Of a stretch of 64,000 bases of DNA, positions 1 through 11,864 are shown piece by piece. A program made the position numbers and the translations under genes. Source of the DNA: Polytrichum commune (taxonomy: Eukaryota; Streptophyta; Polytrichopsida; Polytrichales; Polytrichaceae); the NCBI GenBank assembly GCA_950295325.1, contig OX485805.1, positions 5,828,501 through 5,892,500 of the forward strand. Direction: 5' to 3'. Below the pieces are notes generated by a model that was not told where the DNA came from, searched no databases, and saw only the letters and a list, made by a program, of their open reading frames with translations. Position 1 is the stretch's first letter. Each line of letters starts with the position of its first letter.

Positions 1-2741
1 CGGGATGACCTACCTACGCTCCAGGAAGTCTCTTCTACGCTTCAGGAACATGTTGTTGCCGTCTTTGTTCGGCCGGAAGTGCACCTTTGCTTGGAATGGC
101 TGGACCAATCCATGTGAAATTTTAGCCAACAACGTTTGCTGTTTCCCACGAACGACGTGCAGGTCAGCCACGAGATGTTCCATCAAAAATCTATCCCCAG
201 TGGCAACGTTCATGAACTCATCTGCGAGGTTACGCGCTTGTTTTTCCATGTCCTCCCCAGATGGTGTGACAAGTTGGCTAAGTGAAGGACGGCACAACGT
301 AGGGGTAGGGCACAGTGGCCCGGTACCAGCGCAATCATCCGGAAATTGAACAACGGGGTCGAGCATGTTACCACGACCTCCCTCAGTTGTGCCTGCAAGA
401 GATCCACAGTAACGTGTAATTGTTCCTTCCGCAAGGCTGGGGTGGAGTATCATGAGCACCTTGATCTGATGTTTACAAATGTTCCCCTTAAGTGCCCAAA
501 CGCAATCGCAACAACCCCACTCGCAGTCGGGGCTGTACACAGAATATAGTTTGGAGGGGTTGTTCATTGACGTAACCAATGTTGGACCGTCATCTGCAAT
601 GGGGAGAGTGACACAACTATCAGGAATTTCTCTCGCTTTGAGCACTGCATTTATAATAAATTGCTCTTGTTTCAAGTTGGGGATGAACCCGTGTTGTTTC
701 CTCATCGCTTGGTACCAGTAGTGGGAGAGAATCTCCCCGGTCAACTCGTATATCACCCAGTCCAAACGCCATCCATGCGCTCTTCCTTTTGACGCACGCA
801 AGGTAGCTTTCAGGTTTGAATGGTAGCTTTCAATAGCTGCATTTGTATCCTGGCCCGCATATGGCAGGTTACGATGCCCCACAACCCACATATGCGTTTT
901 GTCTGCCCATTGTTTGTTGAAGTAAGCCCAAAAATTGCTGACAACAGGGAAGCTATCCATAAGAGCATTCAACTGCCAGATAGCCCAAGGCCCCATTTCA
1001 TCTCCTTCTGGACATTTAGTGTCATATATAATACGCCCCAACCCCTTGAGAACAGCCGCTCTCACCGCATGATCTTTTATCTTTGCTACAGCTTGTTTCA
1101 GCCATGCGCGTCGGACATGCCACAAGCAAAGGAATACTTCATGCCGGGCCATACACTCTACAAGCCTCCAATCTCGGCTTGCGCACAATCTGTTATGAAG
1201 GCATTCGGCATCCAATCTCCTTGCACCGAGCACAATTTTGCAGCAAGCGCCTTCATCCAGGGTTCAAGATCGGGTTGCTTGAAACTAGACGTGATAATGT
1301 ACGCCACCGGCACTCCATTCAGCCAGTCATCAAAGACCATTAAGGTGTATAATGGAAACTGCAAGAACACACACAACAAAGGATTACGTTTGCGGCCAAG
1401 TACTAGGGAGAAGTGTTTCGTAACATGCTGTTGTGGGAAATGTTGTGTGCACAAACCTTGTTCTCATTAGTCGCAAACGTGGCGTCAATGGAGACGGCTT
1501 TTTGTGTCCGTCCCTAAGTATCATATCTCGTTGCCAAGATGTCTGGATCCCGATTGTGAAGGGAATATTCTCCCGTGTTATAGCCCCACGAACGTAGACA
1601 CCTGATTCTTTGTAGTAGAAAACAAGAAAAGAATGTTCCTGCATCCACATGCGCACAGACTTTGCATCATTGTTGTCGCGTTTGTACGTCTTAATTGCAA
1701 GGTGGCCCGCCACGTTACGGATGTCTTGCTCAGAAATGAATAGATCCCGGGTGAGCTCTTCGCCTCTTTCACACACCTCCATGAAGCGTTTCCTGTGTTT
1801 GTCCATTATCTGTGGGATAGACAATCCCAGTCGCAAATGGCTCATAATGAATTCTCGAACATGTGGCGACAGATGGCTTGAGAATCTGCTCTTATGCCCA
1901 GTCTTTGTGGCACCATGGCAGAAGAATCCCTTGAGGTTCACATGATTCATCTCATGGTATGTTATTTCTGCCACAGCAGGGTGTAGGTATAATCGTTTGA
2001 CGACAAATCCACATTGGCATCCCCTTTGCTGCCCCGATCCTCGCATTCTTGCGGATGTCCGTGAACCTGTGTGACCCTTTCCGTTTGGAATGTATTTGTC
2101 TTTGGCGTCCAACTTTCTTTTCTTCTGGTACATGTCATTTGTAACCACTGGTATGTGCGATGCATTGTTATTTGGTCCATATTGACAATGATACCTGTCG
2201 GATGGGGACCACAGCAGGTGGTTACAGTGTGAGTCATATATAGCAGGGAAGAAATTTGGCAAAACAATGTAACATTGTAACATGTAGTATAGCAGTCCGA
2301 GTGCATGTTAGAAACAAACCTGAAGATGGCGGAGTAGCTGTTCCACCGAGGGAACATCAGTTTCCCCTTTTCGTTTGTCGGAGTTCCCTGGGAGACAAAT
2401 TTGCAAGGAGCATCAGTGTGCGCCTCCTCACCTTTCACAAAATCTCCCACTCTTGCCCAAGGTATGTACGCAACCGACACTGCAACATATGTTCTGGGAT
2501 CGGCCTTACTCCCTTTCACCCGCACATGGCGTGCCCACGTAAGATGTGTATGTGCGAAAGTGCCTATGTTGGGAGTTTGGACTAGAGTGCAGATCCGGTG
2601 GAACTCTGCCTTGTGCATCTCCTGGTACACGGATTCGTACGAAGGCTGCAAGTGTTCGCACCCACAACGACACCAGTTACAAAGGATCCCATTTACATGC
2701 AGATCAGAAGTGGGAATGCACCAGTTACATCCCGAAAACAA
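1..2741 (-). pseudogene. Decayed MULE (Mutator-like) transposase with SWIM zinc finger
   Basis: Reads right to left and runs off the left edge. Exon 1 (up to 2320) has CxxC clusters. An intron at 2319-2195 joins AG|G in phase, and exon 2 (2194-1457) has a Cys-rich FAR1-like DNA-binding region (RGCQCGFVVKRLY). A second intron at 1456-1359 joins K to FPLYTLMVFDDW. The catalytic DDE residues are visible: DATF near 1485, ITDCA near 1185 and NAAIESYHSNL near 810. A SWIM finger (CDCVWALKGNICKH) lies near 500. It is broken: a 1-base loss in the T run at 1499-1503, an in-frame TAG at 1158-1160, and a 1-base shift near 1137-1139. The family normally catalyses cut-and-paste transposition. A domesticated FAR1-like gene is unlikely given the lesions. 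The true start is not fixed; an in-frame stop lies just upstream, near 2755. Confidence 0.85.
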
Positions 2742-4073
2742 GTGGAAATGCCCCTAAACCCAATCCCTTCCCGGCACTATGGTCCATGAACCCCCACATC
2801 GCCGGTTGTGTTTCGCGGCTTGGACGTCTGGGGTTTGCACTGCCGCGCACAAATCCGACGAAGTTACAAGCACCTCCACGTCAGCATGCTACTGGTGAAC
2901 ATCTCAATGAACCTAATGCGACAGTGAAAGTGGGAGATTGCATCCATGTGATGTGTGAAATGAATGCAATGACGACTACTACGAGGAAGACAGTACATTC
3001 ATAGCACGACCAAGTTCATTATAAGAGCATCTTGGATGTAGGGGAGCATCAGCACATCATTATCATAGTAGCTTCACTTCACTTCATGAGACACAGGTCA
3101 AATACAACCTAAGTGTGGACAGCGTAGTTAAAGCAGTCCTCAGTTAAAGCAGGTCTCAATCAAACAAGATCCATAGTTGAGTGTAGATCTGAAGAGATGA
3201 TGGCAAAACGCAGTCAGCAAGGGTGACTGTCACAACTTGGAATGGCGTTTGGCTCACATAGGCTGCACTTGAATCGCAGCATCAGGCTGCACTTGAATAG
3301 CAGGAAGCTCCATTTGATTTGCATCAGTCGCATCCTGCCCCACTTGAATCACTTCAGGCTCCATCGCGGCAGAAATCCGGCATGTCTGTGGAAGGAGCAG
3401 GTTACAAGGAAACAAGGGGAGTGGCTCCATGATTTTTTGAAACAGTATGGGCCGCGCGTTCCCCGAGGGCGGCCGGCACCCTACCCATTCATGGATGGCA
3501 CTCATGGTCCATCCGGCTCATCCGGCATGGGGTCATGGGCCGGCCTGTAACGTCCAACGGGTGGACAGCCTGGCAGGCCGCGTGGCAGCCACGGTGGCGC
3601 AGCTGGCAGAGGCGGGCTGGGGGTGGCGCGGGTCCACTTCGTCAGTCGGGGCGGGTTCCATGACCCCTTCTGCCACCCGACTTACAGCCTCGAATTCCGT
3701 GATTTAATAAAGACTGTTGGGTCCGGTAATGTTAGGGATTATTGTGTGGCTCCAAATCCAATAGTATGCTTGTCAAAAGATTCGTGGACCTTGAGAACAT
3801 CCTAACGCTCCTTACTAATATATAATACTCTTTGTGCAACTTATTTTTAATATATATAAATGTACTACTCTTCTTCCCACTACCTACTTCTAGGGTAGGT
3901 TGTCCCCTTATCCGTACGTACTCAACAAACTACGTCTCTTGAGTGGTTGTTGACAAAGGGACCATGCTTATGTCAATAGTCTTCAACATTCCAAAAAGTC
4001 AAACTCCTTAAGCTTATTGACCCTTAGGAGCGGAAGAGAGTGAATGGTGGATCCACCAGGTCCAATTTCTGTT
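2742..4073. other. No supported gene; flank of the MULE and GC-rich patch
   Basis: The first part may be the 5' flank of the MULE, but I see no terminal inverted repeat because the other end is outside the window. Around 3254-3340 two short direct repeats of a GGCTGCACTTGAAT motif occur; the minus-strand reading repeats IQVQP, which is too short to call a gene. 3450-3690 is locally GC-rich with no convincing reading frame. 3820-4070 is AT-rich spacer. Confidence 0.5.
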
Positions 4074-4173
4074 GACTGCCTTAAATTCCTCATCCCCTCT
4101 CTCTAGAATACTATTGAAGTCTTGACTGCCTTATATACCTCATCCCCTCTCTCTAGAACACTATTGAAGGCAT
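4074..4173. repeat. Tandem duplication, 2 x 50 bp
   Basis: Two adjacent 50-bp units starting GACTGCCTTA (4074 and 4124), each with CTCATCCCCTCTCTCTAGAA and ACTATTGAAG, differing at a few positions. A related CCCTCTCTCTAGAACATTAA stretch is found upstream of transporter gene B (about 40710), so the repeat belongs to the old promoter or leader region of this family. Confidence 0.8.
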
Positions 4174-4199
4174 GACTTCCGAATACAAAATAGTATTTG

Positions 4200-5970
4200 C
4201 CCCGGTTGTCCCGTCTCCCTGCGACAATACTTCATCCTCTCTCTCTACCCCATACAGACAGTTTCATCCATCCCGGTTTCATCCCTCCCCCTCCTCCCAG
4301 AATTCATGCTGCACAATGCTCACGTCGCAGAATTGTCCAACATCTCGACAGGCGGGACGATCTGATCGAAGCGCCTCCTGGTTTTCAATTCCTCTCAGAT
4401 CCTCGAAAAAAAACATGTTTTAGAGCTTCAGATTCAAAACATGAGATCTGATCAATGTGAGCATTTTCGAGCATGTTTGGATCCTGATGTTTTGAACAAA
4501 ATCCCGTTAGCAAGAGTAGGTGTAGAGACATTGAGACTTTGTGCTGTAGCGAGCTGCAAATGTCGATAATACTATGTTATCGATGCATTGCAGAAGTAGT
4601 ATCTCCATCTTGGCCATTTTTGGAGAACTAAATTTGTTGCTGAGTACGGCCTTGAGAGATTGATCTGGTGCTTCGTGCGGTGCGGAGCAACCAATAAATT
4701 GAAGTGGAAGGTAGGTTATTGATGTCTCGTTGATATGTATATTTTGTCTGTGGTTTGGTCAGGGGTGAGAGATTTTTCTTTGAGAGGAACAGCAGAGGTC
4801 GATTGTGACTTGTGGATGGTTGAGCTAATTATAGATTTGTTTAATTTGAAGTCATGTTTAGAGATTTAATTCAATTAAGTGTGACTGAGGCCGTCGGCCG
4901 TATGTGCATGCAACTGCTCCACCTGCGTGCATGGAGTTTGGTATGCTGATCGATGCAGAGTGGATGCTGAGCTGGAGTGTCTTTGTTGCTTCTTGGATTT
5001 TGGATGAGTTTCAATCCTTTTTGATGGTTACTCATCAAAAAGGTCGTGATGCAGATAGTCGTTGCACCGCATCGTCGATTCCTCTGTTTTGATGAACCAT
5101 GGCCGTGCTCGCGATCAATGTTTGGTCGTAATTTCAATGAGTGCTGAGTGCACCATTGCGCTGTGCATTTGATAAGAATACCACAAATTTAATCTACCTC
5201 AAAGTTTGCTTCAGGATATATAGCGACACGAAGAAATCAGAAGAATCTTTAGTCTCGGTGATGCATGAGAATAAATGGCCAACCCGCCACTGGAGTGAAA
5301 GGTAACGGAGGGCACAATCGGCACCTTGGATGCAGGCAGAGCTTAAATTTGTTTGGGCTCGAATCAAGAGGTAAGTTACACTTGACTCATTCTCATTCAT
5401 TTCTGCCGTACCTGAAAAGTTAGGGTTGATCACACTTATAACTGCACTCATGTGTATCGATTACTCGAACATGCTTGGGAAATTGCCTACTTATGATGTG
5501 AATGTACAACAAACCGCCTAGATTAGACCACTGTTTAACCTCCATCAAACAATGTGAGACAAGCTAATCTCAGGAACCTGTGCAAAAGTTTGAACACTGT
5601 CAGTTGCTAGTCGCTATGTGTTGGAGGCAGAGAAGACTACTCATGAAGTTGCTGATTAATTCTTTGAAATGTAGCAAATTGGAAGCATGTGCGATTATTC
5701 CATCTTGCCACATCCATTTGCGGTCCTGCAATCCTCAGCGTGCCCTAATTCGCCACTACTAATTAATGGGGGTAAGGATGGAGTGCTGGAATCTCTGCCC
5801 TTGTTATTGTGACTGCAGAATTAATATTACACGTATCATTTTACGCATACTTTCTCATCTCAAAAGTACTGGAATATGCAGAGCTGAAAGGCTATCAGTT
5901 TCTAAAGTTTTGCAAGACCTGGGAGGTTACGTGCTTGGCAAGTACTCTTGCTACACGGTTACTTGAACCT
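4200..5970 (+). pseudogene. Truncated GAT1-like transporter copy C (leader, exons 1-2 only)
   Basis: The sequence is collinear with the 5' part of genes A and B: a leader related to 40780-41275, a 5'UTR intron (donor 4711, acceptor 5213-5214), exon 1 (about 5215-5370) and exon 2 (about 5670-5953). It cannot make the protein. The start codon is ACG at 5228-5230 where A and B have ATG, exon 1 has indels that shift the frame, exon 2 has indels and stops, and the exon 2 donor is GC instead of GT. Exons 3-7 are absent and homology ends near 5970. It is clearly more diverged than A is from B, so it is an older or unconstrained copy in the same orientation. Confidence 0.88.
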
Positions 5971-6666
5971 TTCATTAAAAAATGTTAAGCCACCCTTAAA
6001 GTGCTCTCTATTTCAACAAAGAAATCACTTTCCCCAAAAGATTTTGCCATGAATCATTCTTAGATTGGGTGAGACCACTTATCCCATGTGGGATCTGTAT
6101 TCTTGTACTACACAGTCTACATGTTGTATTTAGTATGACCAATTCTATTTGTCTTGCTCAATGCTACTTATAAACTGTCCATGAAGTGCCACCAACACTA
6201 AATGTAAACCCAACATTATTTGTCATTCCTTGTAAGAAAAAATTTGGGCATTATACATTCACAATGTTGCAATTATATAACTTACTAAGCGGTTTTTCAT
6301 CCAAATTTTGATCATCTACGACAATATTTCATTACATATTTGTTAGGAGGCAAGACATGTGGACAGTGGATGAACTGAAAGGAAGTTGGGATTACAAAAA
6401 TTACAGTAAACTTATTCATAAGTGGTGACATTAGAAAATTTATCACAGTGATATAAAATACAAAATGACACTAAATATGATATTTTAGTCTAGTAATGAT
6501 GAATCATAGCACCCTCTATAGTATCTTTTCTTATGACTTGTTGCATTTTTCACCCCTCTCTATACAAGGATGTTAGGACAATATATTTGTCCACAATTAA
6601 TAGCACGATTCTTGGAGTGGTCAATATGTATGGAAAACAGTGTGAACATTCTCATGTGATGGAAAC
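5971..6666. other. AT-rich spacer, nothing recognised
   Basis: No supported reading frame, repeat or RNA gene. The right side abuts the TAA target site of the left MITE. Confidence 0.6.
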
Positions 6667-6669
6667 TAA

Positions 6670-7758
6670 GGGCCACTTCACACACAAGGCTGAAGGCCCC
6701 TGACCATGGCAATGTAAGAGCTCTCATTGGTCGAAAAGGCGGAGACCGTTCCAAGTTCACTTCACACTAGCAGGTGAAGGCCTAATTAAAGTCCAAAACA
6801 AAGGTTTGTGGATGAAAAGTCTACATGGAGTCCTACATGGCAAGTTGTGGATAAGGGTGCATGGTCTACCGGAATTTACTGCAAGAGGTGGGCCTGACGC
6901 AAATTCCGGGAGACCATGAATTTTAAATTTTTTTTTTTCCAGCCGGACAGATTCAAGACAGATTGCATGGCACATTCCAAAACAGATTCCAAGACAGACA
7001 AACACCACCAAGTAATTCTCTTAAATTGATCAAGTTTGAAACATTATATATTAAACCAAATCCTCCTCTTTTTTTCCACCAACAAAATATGCAATGGTCC
7101 CGCAACATGGTTCATTCTCACTTCACACTATGCTTGAGGGCCCAAGACTACATAAAATGGCTTTCCCACACGGGTAGATCACTCTAAGGCATTTTTGTGC
7201 ACCACGTGCGGCTGGGGGTTTTTTGTTTTGGGGCTATTTACCTTCAAGGGCTGAATTAAAGCCTCCCTATAATTACTTAAATTTCAAAAATGGCCCATTT
7301 GTTTGCATCCTTCCATTACTTATATTGTCCAAGTCATTGTAATTTTTTGTACTCTATATTCCTTTTAAGTAATTTTGGACATACGGAAATCCCAATTATC
7401 ATCCATCCCTGTGAGTCCTAAACCCATTTACATACCATACTAAACATACCTTCTAAGATCCTTATCTTTAGCCCCTATATTAATTTTACAAAAAAATAAT
7501 GGCCCACATTTTATGTCCATCTAACTTACTTATAATGGGATTGTCTACATTTAATGGCCCCTTCATTATTTGGAATTCCTTTATAATTTTTATTTCAAAT
7601 GATTTTAATCCTTTCTATATTATGCCGCACGTCGTTTTTAAAATGCACTAAGTGATCTACCCGTGCTTTCCCAACACCCATGGTACGGCCTTTGGATGAA
7701 AGTCAAGGGTCCTCACCATTACAAGGTCACAGCTCTTGGCTCATGTGTGAAGTGGCGC
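6670..7758 (+). mobile_element. PIF/Harbinger-like MITE, left copy (interrupted)
   Basis: A ~584-bp non-coding element once the nested 7169-7665 insertion and one copy of its target repeat are removed. Its ends are inverted repeats, GGGCCACTTCACAC at the left and GTGTGAAGTGGCGC at the right. It is flanked by TAA (6667-6669) and TGA (7759-7761), consistent with a mutated 3-bp TWA target duplication. Internal sequence matches the element at 8869-9469 in reverse orientation. The superfamily is inferred from the TIR and target-site size; no transposase is encoded. Confidence 0.8.
7169..7665. mobile_element. hAT-type non-autonomous element nested in the left MITE (497 bp)
   Basis: The termini are inverted repeats beginning CACGGGTAGATCACT, extending about 45 bp with mismatches. 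A perfect 8-bp duplication CTTTCCCA lies at 7161-7168 and 7666-7673. The uninterrupted site is seen in the sister MITE near 8955, which confirms the insertion. The CA...TG ends and 8-bp target duplication fit the hAT superfamily. There is no coding capacity. Confidence 0.9.
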
Positions 7759-7761
7759 TGA

Positions 7762-8865
7762 GAGGTCTAGGATTCAACGCCCCAATGATGATGGGATTGG
7801 AAAGTGCAAAATGCAAGAAAAACAACACTAGAACTATTGAATGTTTTCAAAGATTCGGGTGGACTATTGAGACATCTGTTGTAAACTTGGAGTGATCTTG
7901 TGTCAGTTCATTCATCACCCTTGTTCATGTAATTTTATCCCGAGACTTAGAAGTTGGTTGCTCCTTAAATAATAGAAAACATTCGAGTAAGCTCTAAGCT
8001 TAAATGACTATTTGTTCCAAAGAAAAGTCCAAGGGACATGCATCAAGCAATGAAGTAATAATTTAATATATTACTTATTACACTGACAATTTTGAATGTC
8101 CAATACATCTTTCAAATTGCTTATAGAGGTCATGATCATCCAAGAATTACGCACATGATCTAATAGGTCTCTATCCCAATTCCTTAACCTCATCCCAAGT
8201 TCACACACCCCTCATTGTCCCTTGCTTCCATTGGTTGCTGTTATTTAACTTCTACATAATTATGGGCCCTTCTAATGGAATTTACCATGCACTACACCAT
8301 TTATGGTATTTGGTGTCACATGCATTATTTGCGAAGGGTCTAAACTAGATTCCTAGAGGTCTTAAAATGCCATAGTATATGAACTCAAATGAAAGAATTC
8401 ATGGATGAAACAACAGTCTAAAAGTGTTGGTTCAAGTCAAACCAATGATGTATTATAAAATTGTAAGATCCAAGGCCTTCTCCTTTAGCTCAAGCAAATG
8501 AGTATCTCCCATTATGTCCACTAACACAACGACAAAACATCTTGCCACTATCATTCTGGAGGTATGACGACTTTAGACATATTGATTCACACCCGATAGT
8601 TGATAAGACCCCATCTTGCACATGATTGTGATTTTAGCCTAAGTTGCCATTTACACACAAACAAGACCATTTTACAGGGTAACAAGATATATTTTTCCAT
8701 AATTTTGATTTAAACCCTAGACTGCAACAAGAGATTGAAGTACCCTCCTATATTTGCAAATCACAAACCATCATACCGGTTTTGACTATGAAGGGACTCC
8801 CAATTTACAAAGAGACAGTTCTCACTACTCCCCACCTCCCAGCACCCCATGATCCATTTCAACAC
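7762..8865. other. Spacer between the two inverted MITEs, nothing recognised
   Basis: AT-rich sequence without supported frames. It is enclosed by the two inverted MITE copies, so it would form the loop of a large inverted repeat. Confidence 0.55.
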
Positions 8866-8868
8866 TTA

Positions 8869-9469
8869 GGGCCACTTCACACATGAGCCAAGAGCCGTGA
8901 CCTTGTAATGGTGAGGACCCTTGACTCTCATCCAAAGGCCGTACCATGGGTGTTGGGAAAGCCATTTTATGTAGTCTTTGGCCCTCAAGCATAGTGTGAA
9001 GTGAGAATGAACCATGTTGCGAGACCATTGCATATTTTGTTGGTGGAAAAAGAGGGGAGGATTTGGTTTAATATAATATGTCTCCAAGTTTATCAATTTA
9101 AGATAACTACTTGGTGGTGTTTGTTTGTCTTGGAATTTGTCTTGGAATTTGTTCTGGAATCTGCCATGCAATCTGTCCTGAAATTTGTCATGCTGGAAAA
9201 AGTATTAAAAAGTCATGGTCTCCTGGAATTTGCGTCAAGCCCACCTCTTGGAGGTGGGTCTGACGCAAATTCCGGTAGACCATGCACCCTTATCCACAAC
9301 TAGCCATGTAGGACTCCATGTAGACTTTTCATCCACGAACTTTTCTTTGGGCCTTTAGGCCTTCACCTCCTAATGTGAAGTGAACTTGGACGGTCTTTGC
9401 CTTTTCGACCAATGAGAGCTCTTACATTGCCATGGTCAAGGGCCTTCAGCCTTGTGTGTGAAGTGGCCC
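8869..9469 (-). mobile_element. PIF/Harbinger-like MITE, right copy (601 bp)
   Basis: Intact 601-bp element with TIRs GGGCCACTTCACAC and their inverse, and a perfect TTA target duplication (8866-8868 and 9470-9472). It is the reverse complement of the left copy at 6670-7758. It contains a long internal hairpin (9214-9284) and a short repetitive TTGGAATTTGT-type stretch near 9120-9200. It encodes no protein. Confidence 0.88.
9214..9284. repeat. Long near-perfect hairpin inside the right MITE
   Basis: The arms at 9214-9247 and 9251-9284 pair over about 34 bp with few mismatches and a 3-nt loop; the core is GGAATTTGCGTCA...TGACGCAAATTCC. The left MITE has lost part of one arm (near 6880-6915). 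Transcribed from either strand this would fold into a stem of pre-miRNA or siRNA-precursor size, though no transcript is known. Confidence 0.8.
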
Positions 9470-9472
9470 TTA

Positions 9473-10332
9473 GATGAACAACTTAAAAAACAATCTCAAT
9501 ATCCAAAATTACATATTTGACAATACAAATTCTGAGAATCTCAAAACACACCAAGCATTTATTTTATAGCTAACTTGCATCAAATTTCGTCATCAATAGT
9601 TGGGTGGAACATTGCAGAGCCTTTCATAATAATATTGCATGATGGGGCGGCTTGGAATAACTTACTGCAGCCAAAGCGGGGCGTCTGTGTGTGGCATCCA
9701 ACGAATTTTATTTGGGCGATTATTCGCATTTAATGCTATATCCTAAATGATGCCACGAAATTCCCTATTAGAATAATCAAATCTAGGTGTCCCCAAATCG
9801 CCCAAATCTATCATGAGTAGAAGCAGTAAAGCTCCTCCATGCTGCCCCCACCTCCCACCCATCCCGTCACGTCACCGTTGGGTCACCTCGCCGACCCTAC
9901 ACATCGGCGACCCATCCCTCCACTCCGCTACCTTATGTTGCCGGATTCTCCACGTCGCTCCTGGCCATTCGCGGCCACCTGTTCATATGGATGATGCCCT
10001 TTCACAGACTGGCAGATTCATCCGCTGTTCCATTCGCGGCGAACTTGTGCATTGTCCACTCTCTCCAGAGTCCAGACTCCATATATGATAGACAATGTTG
10101 TACATGGTTTTTTTGTTGAGGCCGTCAGAGTTGGAGGCTTGGAGCCACATTGAAGTCTGGGCATTTTTTAGGTAGGGTTTGTGCACAATTCTCACTGCAT
10201 TCACTAATGAGGATGAGGATGGGTGTGGGTATAGGGAGTGGGCGTTACAAAGCTGGGAGTGGCATCATCTTATTTATGGAATTTGCAATTAACAGGTATG
10301 TGCATTGTTGTTTTCCGAAGTGGTATGTGCAA
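9473..10332. other. Spacer upstream of the hAT relic, nothing recognised
   Basis: A C-rich patch near 9840-10010 resembles 5'UTR or leader sequence, but no motif or convincing frame is visible. The hAT element's outer terminus may lie here; I could not find matching TIRs. Confidence 0.4.
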
Positions 10333-10348
10333 TTGTTGTGTGTGCATT

Positions 10349-10519
10349 GTGTGTGCATTGGCGTCGCTTTTGCCCAATCTGGTTTTCTGTGATCGCCTGT
10401 TGTGTGTGCATTGGCGTCGTCGCCTTTGCCTGATCTGGTTTTGTGTGATCGCCTGGTGTTCGCCTCGCCGCTCCATATCGCCTGGCTACCTAGGAGTTGG
10501 TTTTGTGTGGTCGCCTGTG
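10349..10519 (+). repeat. Short tandem duplication in the leader of the hAT relic
   Basis: A ~52-57-bp unit (TGTGTGCATTGGCGTCG ... TTTTGTGTGATCGCCTG) occurs at about 10349-10400 and 10401-10457. A third, partial copy (GGTTTTGTGTGGTCGCCTG) follows near 10499-10519. The units differ by small indels. Confidence 0.75.
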
Positions 10520-10549
10520 GATCTACGATCCCTTGCTCCGGCGTTTCTC

Positions 10550-11864
10550 ATGGCGACACCTGATAATCCCTCCACCATGTCACTTGCATCCGGGGCATCG
10601 TCCCCTGCTCCGGTAGTTGCAGTGAGTGTAGGTGGCAATTGCTTTACCATGACAATGGCACCTACATCTGGTTCTGGATTACGTCCCTCCTTCAAGCAGA
10701 GGGTGTTGATAATCACCCCTGGGGGAGAATTATCAACTGCCACAATGCAAGAGGTTGTCCATATTTCTTCAACTGCGTTTGCAATCATTTTTTCTCCCAC
10801 CCCATTGCATGTACCTGCTCCATTTGAGGTTGATGCATTGGACATTAATGGGTCCCCATTCATTGTCGATGCGCCTTCAAGTGGTGGTAGCAACAGCTTT
10901 GATGGCTTCCATGAGCAATCAAACACCCAATTGCTACCAACCTCACATGAACCTTCAACAAAGAAACGAAAAATTCTGAAAAGAAGGTACCTCCTAAACC
11001 CTAAACCTTGGCTGTATTTTTTGGGAAATAATGCATTGGCTGAGGGCTCAGGGCTAAGATTATTCTAAAATGTCCCCTCAATTTCCAATTTCTAAGTATG
11101 TGTCATTTCAATTTCTAACATGTCAATTGATGTGTGATATTTTTTCTTTCTCAAGTTTTCACAAGAAAAAAACGTGGCCTCAACCGGAAAGGCCCGCTCC
11201 ACTACCTCTAGACCGGGGGGGGGGGTGTTTATACCTGCCAAAAACCCGCCATGCACATGTCTCCTCAAACATTATGGGTTTAGGGGCCACTTCCTTTGCT
11301 GTCCTCATTCTTGAGGGCCTCATTTGAGGCCCTTCCGGTTGTTTTTTTGGCATTTTGAGGATATGTTTTTTATGATGTCTTGTTTCTCATTGGTTTAGGG
11401 TGGTTTTGGTGCAGATTTCAAGAAAATTGGGCAGTAAAATACCCATGGTCTCAACAGGACCCTGAAGGGGATGGTACATTTGACAAAGTTCGATGTATCA
11501 TCTGCTCTAAAGTAAATGGTAGAGACAAAATACTGGATGCAAAAGATGACAACCTGAAAAAACACCAAGGATGGAAGAGAATCCTCAGCGACTTACCTTC
11601 TTTGAATGCAAGTTGGCTTCTTATTGACTTTGTCTCTTTGCATCCATTTTGTAGGTTCTTGGGAGCGTAGAAGACGAAAGAACATTTTCCAATGTTTCTT
11701 TCTTGAAGAACAAACTCCACAACCGCTTAATTGAACATTTACCTCTTGCTACAACAATGTTTGCACAAAAACATTACACATTGACATCATTCCCGTACAA
11801 GGATGTCGTTTCATATTGGAGAGCTTGCAAGCCGAAGCGCGGCCGATATGCACTTGGTGTTTGA
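10550..11864 (+). pseudogene. Internally deleted hAT transposase (BED-like N terminus plus hATC)
   Basis: Exon 1 (10550-10986) gives a low-complexity Ser/Pro-rich N terminus ending in a basic KKRKILKR stretch. The donor at 10987 and acceptor ending at 11414 join AG|A in phase to WAVKYPW...CIICSKVNGRDKILD...NLKKHQG, a BED-type zinc-finger pattern (C, C, H spacing). The next recognisable coding part, 11655-11864, reads GSVEDERTFSNVSFLKNKL...EHLPLATTMFAQKHY and ends at TGA 11862-11864. It matches the C-terminal hAT dimerisation region. The catalytic middle of the transposase is missing, so this is a deletion derivative that could only move in trans. TIRs and target duplication were not found. 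The donor just before 11655 is uncertain. Confidence 0.75.

Noticed and set aside
820-1470. 216-residue plus-strand frame at 0.8-1.5 kb
   Set aside because: It lies antisense to the MULE transposase, which has recognisable catalytic and SWIM motifs.
10486-10926. Minus-strand 146-residue frame over the hAT relic
   Set aside because: Antisense to the exon that splices in phase to the BED-like segment; no motif of its own.
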